Made by a program: the position numbers and the translations under genes. This document shows positions 1-12,659 of a stretch of 64,000 bases of DNA, one piece after another. A model generated the notes under the pieces. That model saw nothing but the letters and a program-made list of their open reading frames with translations, did not search any database and was not told where the DNA came from. The stretch is from Cristatella mucedo (Eukaryota; Bryozoa; Phylactolaemata; Cristatellidae), in the NCBI GenBank assembly GCA_009760855.2, contig WPIO01000047.1, positions 1,535,001 through 1,599,000 of the forward strand, read 5' to 3'. Every line of letters starts with the position of its first letter. Position 1 is the first letter of the stretch.

Positions 1-456
1 AAAATTGCTTCGCCACCCGACGCTGATGAATAAATTTAATTAAATTAGATGATGTTCATTTTGAAAAAAGAATTGTAATTTTATAATTTTGAAATACCTT
101 TTAGTTTTCCTCCGAAACATTTCGCTCCATTAAATAAGAACTTTGAGCTTGGTGATCAGTGGGGCGGGCTCACCGGCTAGGTCTGCTAACACCCAGTCCC
201 GCTTTCCAAAGCCACGTTGGAGTTGTCTTTGATTTTTACGGATGTAGGCTAGTTTCCCTATACAATCTGAGATTTTTGCCTGTCATTTTGGGTAGACAGG
301 CCATTAATCTATAGCAAACAAGAGAAAAGCGAGCAGAAAATGAGCTTCCCGAAAGAAGGGGAATTCGGCCCCGTTTGGGTGCCTAGATACCCGTATCCCC
401 GATTGCAGACATGCCATGCAATCAGGATGTATAGTGAAAATGAATACTTGTAAAAC
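1..456. other. unassigned flank
   Basis: I recognise no gene or repeat family here. The stretch is moderately AT-rich with only short chance reading frames. It ends where the first LINE A fragment begins. Confidence 0.4.
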
Positions 457-1194
457 GTGACAGCTTGTAGGATTGTATCTAAATTGGTCCATGCATTTGT
501 GACATCCCGTCTTGACTTCTGTCATTCACTGCTTGCTGGCCTACCGGCCTGTGCACTCAGGTGCTTACAGCTGGTGCAAAACTTTGCAGCTAGGCTTGTC
601 TGTCGTGAGCGTCGCAGTTGCCACATCACACCATTTCTCGACCTAGAGTGGCTCCCAGTCAAGCAACGCATCGACTTCAAGGTTTTGCCACTTCCTTTCG
701 GGTCCCTCTATTTTTTGGCTCCAGCCTACCTATCAGATCTACTCTCCCACCAGGCTAAGCGTCGTACCACCCGCTTTTCGGAATCTAACTGTTTACCTAT
801 ACTTCGTACAAACCTCAAATCCTTTGGAGACCGTGCCTTTATTTTGTATGCTCCCAAAGCCTGGAACTCACTCCGGACCTACGTCAAGACATATCCTGAC
901 TTGTCCACGTTTAAAAATAACTAAAAACGCATCTATTTATGACAGCATTTAGTGGGTCCATGCAATTCGTGCTTTATGTGCTTATGCGTGCTGACACTGT
1001 TGCATCCTGCCACTAACCAACCACACTTGCATGCCGACCCTATGTGTCACCCCTAACAAGTTATTCTTGTTGTTTATTGAGCATGCTACCACTAACCATT
1101 CGATCGTGCATCCTTTGCAGCAATTTTAAAGTGCCTAGACAGAGATTGAGTTCTCTGAGGGCGCTTTATCAAACGTATTATTATCATTATTATT
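457..1194 (+). mobile_element. LINE A copy: RT C-terminus, 3' UTR and (ATT)n tail
   Basis: The frame at 457-924 reads through the conserved C-terminal region of L2/CR1-type non-LTR retrotransposon proteins: [38 protein letters not shown]-like [42 protein letters not shown]. It ends at a TAA just before the family's usual end of the ORF. The 3' UTR follows, with the family signature (GCAGCAATTTTAAAGTGCC, AGAGATTGAGTTCTCTGAGG, GCGCTTTATC) and an imperfect ATT tail at 1174-1194. It lacks endonuclease and catalytic RT motifs, so it is a 5'-truncated dead copy. Confidence 0.9.
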
Positions 1195-2420
1195 TCCTCC
1201 TAATTGCCTGGATCTAAGTAAATTTTGCATCGCATCCGCTGTTTGGTCGTCGACACCAGCAGGCCCTATTCTTAATAAACTGGCATCAAGTTTTCTATCA
1301 TAATCTTTATAATAATAATAATAATAGGTCGCTTGTACAATGCCATAAGAAAACAGTTTCTATCCAGGTGTTTTACAATTCACTGCAAGAGAAGCAATAA
1401 CAGCGGGTCAATGATACGTCCGGTATCATGTATAGACAATTCAAGACCACCGTTTAGTATGAGCCATGATTAGTAACATGTATCGACTCGTGCACAGGTA
1501 AGCATGCAAAGCACACTGGAACCAAACATGGCAAGTTCTCTGGGACGCGGGAAAGTTGATCGGATCTTTAGCTGTGACTCATACGATCGTTGCAAGACCA
1601 CTGTGGGTGGTGACAGAAGTCAGTCACGAGTTTCAGACTTTCGGTACATACGAGCGAGCTGAAGCTTCGACTACCGAAACATTTCTACTTCATTTTGACT
1701 AAGGGCTAGATGACGGGAATCTGAGCAGCGAGTGGTTCGAGAGCATTGATTGGTGGAGCAAGTAGCTCCAATAAGTGGCGTGGTGCAAGATGGCGAAGCG
1801 ACCTGTGGGCCAGAGAAGAGTATCGCGAATCTAACTCGGCACTTAATGGGTGAAGCCAACGAAGCTCGGACAAATGTGGTATGCTGTGGCAGCTATGCAA
1901 TCGATGTCAGACCTAAAAATCTACTCAGTTGTAGACCAGCTGCAGACGATTTATGGCACAGGCAGGGAATCCTGAATAAAGGGAATTTCAGTAATCCGGA
2001 TGAGTCGTCACAAAAGCGTGACGAAATTTGGCAGTCATACTCTTGTCTGAGCAGGCGCTAAGCGTGGCAATATTCCCCAGCTGAAAAGAAGCCACTTGGA
2101 AGTACCGGCAAAGTGCCTATCCAGTGACCAGTCGTATTTGAAGGACACGGATGTCACCGGAGTGAGGACAGATGAACCAAACTTGATGTTGGGTGAGGTT
2201 TTTAAACTTGAGGGCGATACTGAGCTTGCCCATGGCTGTTAGGCCTGTCTTATCATCGCGAAACTTCAGGAAGTTAGTGCCCATCCCAGTGCGAAGGTCT
2301 TCGGTGCAGTCTGCGTGGGAACGTTGCGATCGCTGTGTTTGCGCTCTAGTTCTGTCTGACCAATGAAGCCGCTACACTCCATTTGTGATATTTGAAGTCA
2401 GAAGTGTGGCATATAAATAT
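1195..2420. other. unassigned intergenic sequence
   Basis: I see no recognisable gene or repeat family in this 1.2 kb. It contains a short (ATA)n run near 1310-1327 and ORFs of at most about 100 codons without family resemblance. Confidence 0.4.
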
Positions 2421-3015
2421 AAAATATATAATTCATGTGCATAGCACGGTAAAAGAAGTTAATCTCTGTTCAGGTGCTTTACAAGGCCCGCCACGGCTTG
2501 GCTCCTTCGCACCTAGCTGAACTGCTGCACTAGTTTCAGCCTCTTCACGCACTCAAGCTCTGTGTGGACAATAAATTACCTGTTCCATTCCTCCGCTTAA
2601 AGACCGTTAGCAACAGAAACTCTAGCTCTGCAGGTCCTAGACTGTGGAACTCGCTTCCACAATTCTTACTCAATGACAACTACTCTCCTGCTGCCGAATA
2701 CAGCTCATCCTTTTCAGCGGTCCTGAGCTGCTACTTCCATGCTACTCACTACCTCAACTGCTCTCCTGACTCTGCTATGCTTCTCACTTTCTCATCTTGC
2801 GTGAGACGAAGTCTGTTGGCTACCGAATGCGTACCAAAAGCCGCTTAGGCTGCGAGTGCGCTATGCAAAACTCTCTTTCGTAACACCCACATGGTCTTTA
2901 TGACTTTGTGGAGTTACAGACGTAGATACATTACATTACATTACATATGCCTGAGGGCTCGAGCTCACGACCTTGGTCGTTCCATATGAGCACTTTCATG
3001 CTAGGCCAATCCAGG
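2421..3015 (-). mobile_element. SINE2 copy split by a LINE B insertion
   Basis: The left part (about 2425-2478) is the minus-strand 3' tail of SINE2 (cf. the copy at 57830). The right part (about 2946-3015) is the minus-strand head with GGGCTCGAGCTC (B-box region) and the ACGACCTTGGTCG block. Joined across 2478/2946, the sequence runs GTGCTTTACATATGCC, as in an uninterrupted element. The gap is filled by LINE B on the plus strand, which must therefore be younger. Confidence 0.65.
2476..2946 (+). mobile_element. LINE B copy: RT C-terminus and (ATTAC)n tail
   Basis: Translations such as ARHGLAPSHLAELL and [17 protein letters not shown] (from about 2480 to 2700) match the C-terminal end of CR1/L2-like RT proteins, but a different family from LINE A. 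The 3' UTR has AAGCCGCTTAGGCTGCGAG, then GACTTTGTGGAGTTACAGAC, and ends in ATTAC repeats (2930-2946). It is 5'-truncated and carries an in-frame stop near 2533. Confidence 0.8.
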
Positions 3016-3048
3016 CGGAAATATGTGTCGAATGCACATCGAAATGTA

Positions 3049-3051
<3 letters not shown>

Positions 3052-3079
<28 letters not shown>
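3052..3079. repeat. (AT)n microsatellite
   Basis: About 14 perfect AT units. Confidence 0.95.
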
Positions 3080-3559
3080 ATTCATATAATCGCATAGCTA
3101 TGTATATTTCATTATTTAATTACAGATAGATAAATTTTGCTGTGAGCATATACTGTTATCAAAGGCTTAGAATGGCCAAAATCAGTGGCTAACCTTTCCC
3201 TGTACGAAGCTTCTGCGAGTCTGTTAATACGAGTCGTTAAATACGAGTGTAGGTGACGCCCTCACAAAATGTTGAAGTATTTAAAGTAGGTGATTTGAAC
3301 TTAACAATCCTTGAGACAATCTACCAGATAGCTCTTCTCGCTTCTTAATCAGCAAGAAAATGCCACCCCTACAATAAAATATTCCGTGGATTATTTAATC
3401 TCAGCTCCCTGGTCTATCTCTACGTCTACATTCAAGCCTGCCCCTGATGGCCTCAATTCATAACCTCCAATTCATGACCTGATGACCTCCAATTCATCCA
3501 AAGTCAACTTCAATCATCAAATTCCCCCGCATCCTTCCCAGTTCCACCCTCAGAAGACT

Positions 3560-3985
3560 GCTAGATCCCCAGAATGCATTCGAAATCTACTCGTTTTATT
3601 ATACCTCGTACGAACCTCAAATTTTGTTGAGACCGTGCCTGTAGTTCGTATGCCCCTAAAGCCTGGAACTCACTTCCGACTTGCATCACGACATCCCCTG
3701 ATTTGACCACATTTAAAAAGAAACTAGAAGCGCATCTATTTATCTTAGCATTTAGTGGGACCCTGTGATTCTTCCTTTATGTGCTTATGCGTGCTGACAC
3801 TGTGCTTGCTGCCACTAACCATGCTTTCATGCTTACGCTGTGCATGTCACCCCTAACCATGTTATTCTTATTGTTATTGAACATACTACCACTAACCATT
3901 CGATCGTGCTTGCTTTGCAGCAAATGTAAAGTGCTTAGAAAAAGATTGAGTTATCTAAGGTTGTTATATCCAATCTATTATTGTT
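3560..3985 (+). mobile_element. LINE A 3' fragment
   Basis: Begins in the RT C-terminal region ([12 protein letters not shown] through [12 protein letters not shown], 3590-3720) and runs through the LINE A 3' UTR with GTGCTTATGCGTGCTGACACTG and GTAAAGTGCTTAGAAAAAGA, ending near TATCCAATCTATTATTG. Frameshifts interrupt the coding part. Confidence 0.8.
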
Positions 3986-4044
3986 TTATGTACTGCTTTA
4001 ATTACGATATGCCTAGATTTACTGCTCTGATGCGTAGCTGACAC

Positions 4045-4690
4045 TGCATCCTTCAAACGGGTGTTGTCAGGCAACTCATTAATAAGTCGATACTCGACTA
4101 CGAGAACTGCAGCAACTTTCGTCCGATTTCCCTTTTGCCGTTGATATACAAGACATTGGAATGAGCACTGCACGTTTTAGGACCTTGAGTGAAACCCGGC
4201 AGCTAGGCTTGTCTGTGGCGAATGCCGCCGCTGCTATATTAGGTACTTCTCTTCTACCTGCACTGGCTCCTCATCAAGCAGGCTATCGACTTCTAGGTCA
4301 TGTCACTCATTTAATTTTAGTCCCTTCGTTCTCTAGCTCCGGCCTGTGTACCGAAAATACTTCCTAGTGTGGCTTTGCTGTGTACCACCTCACCCTCCTC
4401 CGACTCAGGTCGTGAAATTTCACAAGCTTTCAAAACCTGGAACTAACTCCCGAATGCTGCCACGACATACCCCGACTGTAAGATGTTTAACAAGAAGCTA
4501 AAATGTCACACGCTCCTTAAAGCATTTACTCCACTCTTGTGAATTGTCCTTCATGTACCAATGTGCGCTGACGCAGTGCATGCTACAGCTAACCAATTCA
4601 CTTGCTATCTTTACAACATATGTAAAGCACATTGAAAGAGATCTACTTCTCTAAGGGAGCTATGCAAATTAATTCTAATCGTTTATGACT
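4045..4690 (+). mobile_element. LINE A-like fragment with RT finger motif and internal deletion
   Basis: At about 4085-4160 the plus strand encodes DYENCSNFRPISLLPLIYKT, which matches the conserved NYRPISLLP segment at the start of non-LTR reverse transcriptase. It then jumps to the C-terminal part (AARLVC-like, HWLLIKQAID-like) and a decayed 3' UTR (GTAAAGCACATTGAAAGAGA). The catalytic RT core is missing, so the copy has suffered an internal deletion. Confidence 0.65.
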
Positions 4691-4769
4691 ATCCCAGTAA
4701 GACTTCTCAGCGAACAGATGCCGCCAGCAAGCGATCATCCGATGAGCCTTCAAAGTGTCGATACCCTTG

Positions 4770-5760
4770 AGATCTACTTTAGGTCCACTTCTTTTTACAA
4801 TGTAAACTTGTACTCTTGCCGATGTAATCGCAATGTACTCTTGCCGTTGTAATCGCCAAGCACACGTGGGCTTTGATCCGTGGGCTTTGATTCGTCCTTG
4901 CACCATGCATCATGCCTTCCAGCATCTTAAACTTTATCAAGTACCTTCCAGCACCTATTCCTGACATTCCCCACTTGAATGCCAGGAATACAAATCTTCC
5001 TCAAATAGAATGGCAATAAAACCAAGCTATGTATAATGAGAAAACCAAGTGTCGATCACAAACTGGAAAGCAGAATCTTCAAAATGGGCTCAGCCAGCGT
5101 AACTTCTTAAGTCTCTGCATGCAATCTGGGCGTCCTGTTCCAGAATGACCAACTGCTAGAAGGCCACATTTTCTACTTAATCAAGTCTGCTTACTGTCAG
5201 CTACGTATTATTTGAAAAATTCGGGTATGCTTTAGATAAGTATCCATAGTCAAAGTGGTCCATACATTGTTGGCATCTCATCTAGTTTTACGAAAATCAT
5301 CGTTAAGCAGTGCATTGACTGAAATGCTCTATTGTTCACCTTCAAGTCTCTCCATTCTGCGGTCCGGCCTACTTATCTGACATGGCTTGTAGATGACAAG
5401 GTGACCGGCGCCCCGTGACTCACTCCTCTGAATCTGATCTGGTCGCTTGGCTACACCCCTATCAAACCTTAGATCCTTTGGCTGTGACGCTACCAAAGTC
5501 AGGAACTCACTGCCGATTGATATCAAGACATTCCCGGACTCTGCGGCATTTTTAAAGAAGCTAAATCAACCCACTCATTCCTCCGGAGCCACCGGCTCGA
5601 GGAATGAGTGAATCATTCTTAGTCTGCTTATGCGTGCTGAAACGTGCACGTTATCACTTGTTAATCGCCATGCTTACTTTTCAGCAGGTGCAGAGTGCCT
5701 AGAAAGAGATTAAGTACCCTAAGGTTGCTGAAAAACCATTGTATTAATGTATTAATTATT
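4770..5760 (+). mobile_element. LINE A copy, heavily decayed
   Basis: The start corresponds to the [21 protein letters not shown] segment (GGTCCACTTCTTTTTACAATG). It continues through degenerate RT C-terminal sequence to the 3' UTR near 5640-5760 (CAGAGTGCCTAGAAAGAGATTAAG). Many stops and indels. A bulged hairpin at 5572-5610 interrupts the region before the 3' UTR. Confidence 0.65.
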
Positions 5761-6205
5761 ATTTTTACATGACCATTCGACCGCTTATGTTAATGAAGCA
5801 AAAATACGGCGAAGCATCTGTATTGAAGAGCGGGCTGCCGTTAGCGAAATTCCGAATATTTAGAACTAACATTAGCAGCAATTTTTCGCCAGAAGCGTTC
5901 GCATCTCAAAAAACTTTATTTTTTTCCAGTTGCGTGCAGCTATTACCTATTTACTGATTTTACTATCTCGCACGAATGATAGGTATCCGTTGACCGGAAA
6001 AATATCGCCAACTTCGCGAAAAATTCATTTTTCGTGGATGACGCATTTTGCGCTGCAGAATTTTTTGTTTTTCTAGATAAGCAGTTGGAGGAAGGTAAAA
6101 CTGGTGGTTTCGCGTGCTTCCAGCTATAGTGAAGGTTGCGCTTGTGCATGTGCATGTAATCTCGATTTCAAATTATCTTTTCGTGGAGACCCAAAAATAT
6201 ATTAG
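5761..6205. other. unassigned sequence
   Basis: AT-rich, with no recognised gene or repeat family. Confidence 0.35.
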
Positions 6206-7579
<1,374 letters not shown>

Positions 7580-7580
<1 letters not shown>

Positions 7581-7690
7581 GGACCGCGCTTGCTTTGTTA
7601 TACCTATGCAGTAAATGTCAAGTGCCTAGAAAGAGATTGAGTTCTCTGGGGCGATATATCAAATTATTATTATTATTATTATTATTACTA
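7580..7690 (+). mobile_element. LINE A solo 3' end
   Basis: A short, 5'-truncated copy: GTCAAGTGCCTAGAAAGAGATTGAG, then TATATCAAATTATTATTATT with about eight ATT units. Confidence 0.85.
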
Positions 7691-8357
7691 CACGGATATC
7701 GCACAAGCGGTGCTATTAACACGCACACACAAAACAGCGTACGCGCACTACCTTATAGTTCATTATCGCTAGAACCTAGCGGCATCCCACCGGAATGCAG
7801 CGATATTTTGCTTGAGCTCACCTCGTTTAGCGTTCAGTCACGTGGCTAACGATGCAGCGGCGGTTTCCGGTGAGCTCGCCAAAATCGGTCGACTTCATTG
7901 CATGCAACAACGAGCTACGTTTCACCATTCCTGGTGTCGGACCATCTCGTTTTGCTGCGCTTTCGTAAACGCCTCTCGCGTCGGAGCCTGTAATTACGTA
8001 AGCGGGTACCGTGCACAGTCAGCTAGCAGCCTTCCCACCTCCTTTAGTTACCCCGGGGAAACTCCGCCCTCGTAGGTTATCGAACCCCGGGGGAGGGGCG
8101 GCGGAGAGGGTAACCTTCCGATTTGCCGCGGCCACTGTGCCCAGCATGCCTAGACTCCACACCGCCCGAATTTTCGCTGTTCTTCCGGCTCAGCGTATCG
8201 TCGGTGCCCGAATTCTGCCGTTGTCGCGCGTCATAACTGCTGCAACTGTTGCTACTTACGGGGTCCAGCAAGACCTCCTTACCCGCGCGCGGCCCTCAGC
8301 TAATGGCGGCTGCTGCGACCCCGCGCGAAGTTGCCAGGCGTCTTTCTGATGAATCGA
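7691..8357. other. unassigned CpG-rich sequence
   Basis: GC-rich with mixed reading frames of up to about 110 codons and no family match. Its composition resembles the coding areas at 14-17 kb and 28 kb, so an unrecognised exon or promoter is possible but unsupported. Confidence 0.3.
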
Positions 8358-8730
<373 letters not shown>

Positions 8731-8895
8731 CTGGCGTGCTCGGCGCGGCTGCTTTGACGTCAGTCGGCCCGGTGCTTATCCACCGTAATGGGGCGAGCGG
8801 TCGCGCGGAGCGAGTTTTGAACGGGGCTTGGCGCCGAGCGTCCTTTAATGAGACTCGTCTGCAAAAAAACGCCCGCACAGACAATTCTTCCACAG

Positions 8896-9028
8896 CCTGC
8901 TGCTGAAAGCCGCTTAGGCTTAAAGTGCGCTACAGGAAACTCTCTAGCGTTACACCTGCTTAGTCCTTACGGCTTTGTGGACTTACAGACTTACAACTTA
9001 CTTACTTGCATGCATTACATTACTTCGC
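8896..9028 (+). mobile_element. LINE B solo 3' end
   Basis: AAAGCCGCTTAGGCTTAAAG, then GGCTTTGTGGACTTACAGAC and a CATTACATTAC tail, matching the 3' UTR of the copy at 2476-2946. Confidence 0.8.
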
Positions 9029-9749
9029 TGAACCTGCGCTACCCTCGGTGCAGCGAGCCTCACTGCATCGTCGGATGCGGGCGGAGGCAATCTTAGAACT
9101 TCAAGCTGCTGCCCACAAGTTACCGCGCTTGGCGACCTCCTGGAGCGGACATTGGTGCAACGAGGGGGAGGAGTGAAATGGACGGACCCCTTTGATTCCA
9201 TCTTGTATTCGAGCTTTTCCTATCTACAGCTAATTCACTCATGTCAGCAGCGCGCTCCGGAGCTTCCGAGTTTGGCGGGAGTTCGGCCTGAGCTTTGGAC
9301 TGCTGCCGGCCGCCCGTTAGAGGCTCCAGTAGTTGGCTACCATATTTGCGCATTAAGCTTCGCCGTTAGAGGCTTGGGGGTCCGAAAGGTGACGCTCAGC
9401 GGCTAACGGCCAGCGGAAGGTCAATTATTATCTTAGGTGGAGCATTAGTGGCGATCCTTTTCCGGTCGTTCGATTTAGGCCTTTCTGTTCGAGCAGTGTG
9501 CTTGCCTAAACTGCTCGTGATTTTTTCAAGCTCAAATTCGGCTACAATAATAGGTAAAACAGTCATAGTAATAAGTATGTGTATACCACACTAAGAGAAT
9601 TTCTAGACACGATTTACGAGTATTCTGGCAAGGAAGCATGTCAACTGATTAGCTGTAACTTACCTAATTAACATTAGTAATAAAGAGCACAAATTATTAG
9701 TGACGACATGCATTGCTTCAACACCCCGTGCACATAAACTGAATGCTTG
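9029..9749. other. unassigned sequence
   Basis: GC-rich to about 9400, then AT-rich. No recognised gene or repeat. Confidence 0.35.
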
Positions 9750-10665
9750 ACTTACCGACATTAGATCCTGGATGTCGGCAATTTCCCTAAACTAAACGAT
9801 GATAAAACTGAACTGCTGCTCATAGCACACCCTAAGCGTGCGGCTAGACTGGAAGGCGTTGTTCTTCTAACAGATGGTGCTGTCAATAATACAGCTTTCA
9901 CAGCTAGCTATCACGTCCGATCCCTATTTAAGATTAGGAACTGTCTTCCGAGGTGGACTGCAAAAGCATTTACCCGCTAACCATTCGATCGTGCTTCCTT
10001 GGCAGCAAATACAAAGTTGCTACAACGAGATTTGAGCTCTCTGATAGTGCTATATCAAATGTATTATTATTGTAACTAGCTCCTTGGTTCTGTCTCGGCT
10101 TGATTATTGTGGTTCCAATTTGGTTGAGCTACCAAAAAAGCCAGAAAGCCACTGCAGCTAGTGATGAATATGGCTGGACGGCTAGTTTACAATCTCGAGA
10201 GGCTTGGCTATGTGTCTCCTTTGCTGGAAGAACTTAGATAGCTGCCGGTTGATCAACGGACATAGAGTAAATTTCTTACACTGACCCATAAGGCCTGCCA
10301 CGGCTTGGCTCCTCCATACCTAGCAGAACTGCTGCGCCAGTTTCAGCCCCCTCGTGCCCTCAGGTCCTGTATGGAAAATAAATTAGCTGTTGTATTCCTC
10401 TGCTTAAAGACCATTGGTGACAGAAGCTTTTGCTCTGCAGATCCTAGACAGTGGAACTTACTTCCACAATGCTTACGAAATGACAGCTAGCCTGCTGCCG
10501 ATTATGGCACATCCTTTCCGGCCATGCTGAGCTGTTACTTCCATGCCACTCACTATCTCTACTGCTCTGCTGACGTAGTTATGCTTCTCAGTTTCTCTTT
10601 GTTATGTGAGATCAAGTCTGTGGGCTACTAAAAGCGTACCAGAAGCCGCTTAGGACTCTTCAGAA
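9750..10665 (+). mobile_element. LINE B copy interrupted by a LINE A 3' end
   Basis: 9772-9968 encodes an RT segment with LKLNDDKTELLLIAHPKR, the region after the YADD box. 10080-10660 resumes with LSRLDY-like sequence, LEELR-LPVDQR-like sequence, ACHGLAPPYLAELLRQF and PRQWNLLPQCLRND, then the AGAAGCCGCTTAGG 3' UTR start. Between them lies a 5'-truncated LINE A tail. Several stops and frameshifts make this a dead copy. Confidence 0.75.
9969..10078 (+). mobile_element. LINE A solo 3' end inserted in LINE B
   Basis: CCCGCTAACCATTCGATCG through AGATTTGAGCTCTCTGATAG and TATATCAAATGTATTATTATTG is the last ~110 nt of LINE A. LINE B coding sequence lies on both sides, so this insertion postdates the LINE B copy. 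Confidence 0.75.
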
Positions 10666-10861
10666 GGACAGGGAAATGCAGTGAGGAGGAAAATGTGCGT
10701 TCTTAGCTTTCTTTTAAATTTCATCAAGCAAGAAAACATCCTGATGTCGACGGTCAGTCGGTGATGAGTTTCAATGGTTGCGTAATAAGATCCAGCTCTA
10801 GGAATATAGTGGAGGTACAGTCTCCAAAGAGTATGAGGCTGGCTTGAGGTTAATGTAAAGC

Positions 10862-10965
10862 GAGTTGAGTCAGGAGAGCAGGAAGTAGGAGAACATGTAG
10901 TAGGAGAGCAGGTAGAAGGAGAGCAGGTAGTAGGAGAGCAGGACGGCAGGTAGTACGACAGTACG
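10862..10965. repeat. ~15-bp minisatellite
   Basis: About six imperfect units of GTAGGAGAGCAGGTA inside a decayed LINE copy. Confidence 0.8.
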
Positions 10966-10989
10966 ATGCGAAGCCGGAGGTGTGTCCCT

Positions 10990-11075
10990 AGATCTTAGTC
11001 CAGCAGGCAATCCTTTATTGCCCACAGCAAGTGGTGGTGACAGCCGTTAAAGCTCTAGTGCCACTATAAAAATGA
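10990..11075 (+). mobile_element. SINE1 3' fragment
   Basis: GGCAATCCTTTATTGCCCAC, then GTGGTGGTGACAGCCGTTAA and CACTATAAAAATGAGG correspond to the SINE1 body and tail. The tRNA-like head is missing or degenerate. Confidence 0.6.
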
Positions 11076-11653
11076 GGTAGTCAAATTATCAAAAATTGTG
11101 TCACTCCACGAAGGTAGGTCGGAGCAAGGAAGCGAAGGGACCTAAACATGACTTTGACAGGACTTCGAAAGTCGATACAATTCTTGATATAGAGCCAGTG
11201 CAGTTGGGCGAGTAGTTGTGCAACGTAACCGTCTCTATGCTCACGATACATCAATCTAGTCGAGAGTGTTTCGCCAATTATAAGTCACCCGCTGCACAGG
11301 CAGGAAGACCTGCAAAGAGTGAGTCACAAGAGTCTCGATGGGATGCCACAGATGAAATGATTGACTTGGCTGCGGTATCCTTATCTAAGCGAGCCCGAAT
11401 TTGTGTAAAGCTACACAGGTGAAAGTAGGGTGACTTAACTGTGGAGCTGATGTTTTAATCTGGTGAAAGGTCATTTTTGAAAGGACATTTGGATGTGAGT
11501 GTCATATGAGTGTCATATCCTCATACCCGCCAGTCCATATTAATAGATGAGACTTAGGACCTGCACGCTCCTGGCTTGTACTCCGCTCTGCGATAGGAGG
11601 CTTAGGTTAGGAGGTAGATAATAGGAAGCGTGGAGAGCGATGCCCCTTTGGGT

Positions 11654-11770
11654 AATAACAATAATGGTACATGTATATAAAGCCCACAGAGAGCTTAATC
11701 TCTTTCTGGGCACTTTACATATGCTGTAAAGGAAGCATGATCGTATGGTTAGTGATAGAGGTTAAATCTA
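11654..11770 (-). mobile_element. LINE A solo 3' end, minus
   Basis: AACAATAATGGTACATGTAT, then GAGAGCTTAATCTCTTTCTG, then TGTAAAGGAAGCATGATCGT: the reverse complement of the LINE A 3' terminus. Confidence 0.75.
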
Positions 11771-11873
11771 AATACGAAACCCCGGCTCAGCTCTTTGATG
11801 CAATGTGCATTCTATTGGATATCCGTATCTCCACTTCTTAGATGAACAGTAATAGTGGTCCGGCATAGCACTA

Positions 11874-12024
11874 GTGCTGGTTTGGCCCAGCGGTTTAGGT
11901 GCCCGCCTTTAATGATGGAGGTCAAGGTGAATGTATGTGATCGCCGAGGTCGCAGCTCAAGCCCGTGGCGTATGTGAACCAGCTGAATAGAGATTGTTCT
12001 CTTCGGGCTATACAAATGAATTAT
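11874..12024 (+). mobile_element. SINE2 (tRNA-derived), near full length
   Basis: The A-box-like TGGCCCAGCGG at about 11883 and a degenerate B box near 11950-11965 (GGTCGCAGCTCAAGCC) mark a tRNA-type head. The body TGGCGTATGTGAACCAGCTG leads into a 3' end, AGAGATTGTTCTCTTCGGGC, then CTATACAAATG. This 3' end resembles the LINE A terminus (AGAGATTGAGTTCTCTGAGG, then GCGCTTTATCAAATG). Confidence 0.8.
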
Positions 12025-12650
12025 TGTTAAACAACTAAGCTGCTTGCCCTAGCCAGTCAAACAGTTACGGCACACGACCGCAACGCAGCTGGACCACAAT
12101 TGCCGTTCATTTTACGACTAGCGCTAGGTTTTCCAGCGGGAAAGTGAAGTACAATTATCACGCTGAGAACCGGTCAGGCTTCATTCACTCTCAACTAATA
12201 TAACACCGATCCCGAACAATCATGGGTCATCTTCGGCTCAATCTGTTCGATGCAATAGACACACACCAAGGCTACACCTACCCGTCGGCAGGTTGCATTT
12301 TCGAATCACGCAGCTCGCGATATGTGTGCATACACAAGCTAATAAGGCCTTCTCATTTCGACTAGTTTTTACTGTCTCAACATAGCACTCAATAGCGCAA
12401 TACCCAAATGTGCAGCCCGACGCCACAGTATGGACAAGCGCTTTGCAAGGCTGCACTGCTGCATTGTGTCAGTCGGCGTTAGGCTTCTGACTGGCATCTT
12501 CATTGAACAAGAATAGCCGCGAAACTCCCAAGTTACAGCGACCCCATCGGACCGCATCAGGCAGGACAAAGGCTGGAGCTCATTTTCGCAAGCACCAGTC
12601 CGACTGTGCAGCTAAGCCCGCCACTTTGTAAGTGGTAGGCTTCAGACCAC
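12025..12650. other. unassigned sequence
   Basis: No recognised gene or repeat. The reading frames on both strands are short and unrelated to known families. Confidence 0.35.
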
Positions 12651-12659
12651 AGACGCCAA

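Larger units (their letters stand above)
10670..11500 (-). mobile_element. LINE A-related copy, decayed, minus strand
   Basis: Minus-strand RT C-terminal and upstream region: GAAGGGACCTAAACATGACT, AGCCAGTGCAGTTGGGCGAG, AGTCTCGATGGGATGCCAC and TCCTTATCTAAGCGAGCCCG all have counterparts in the better copy at 46593-48045. A minisatellite (10862-10965) and a SINE1 fragment (10990-11075) interrupt it. Confidence 0.7.
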
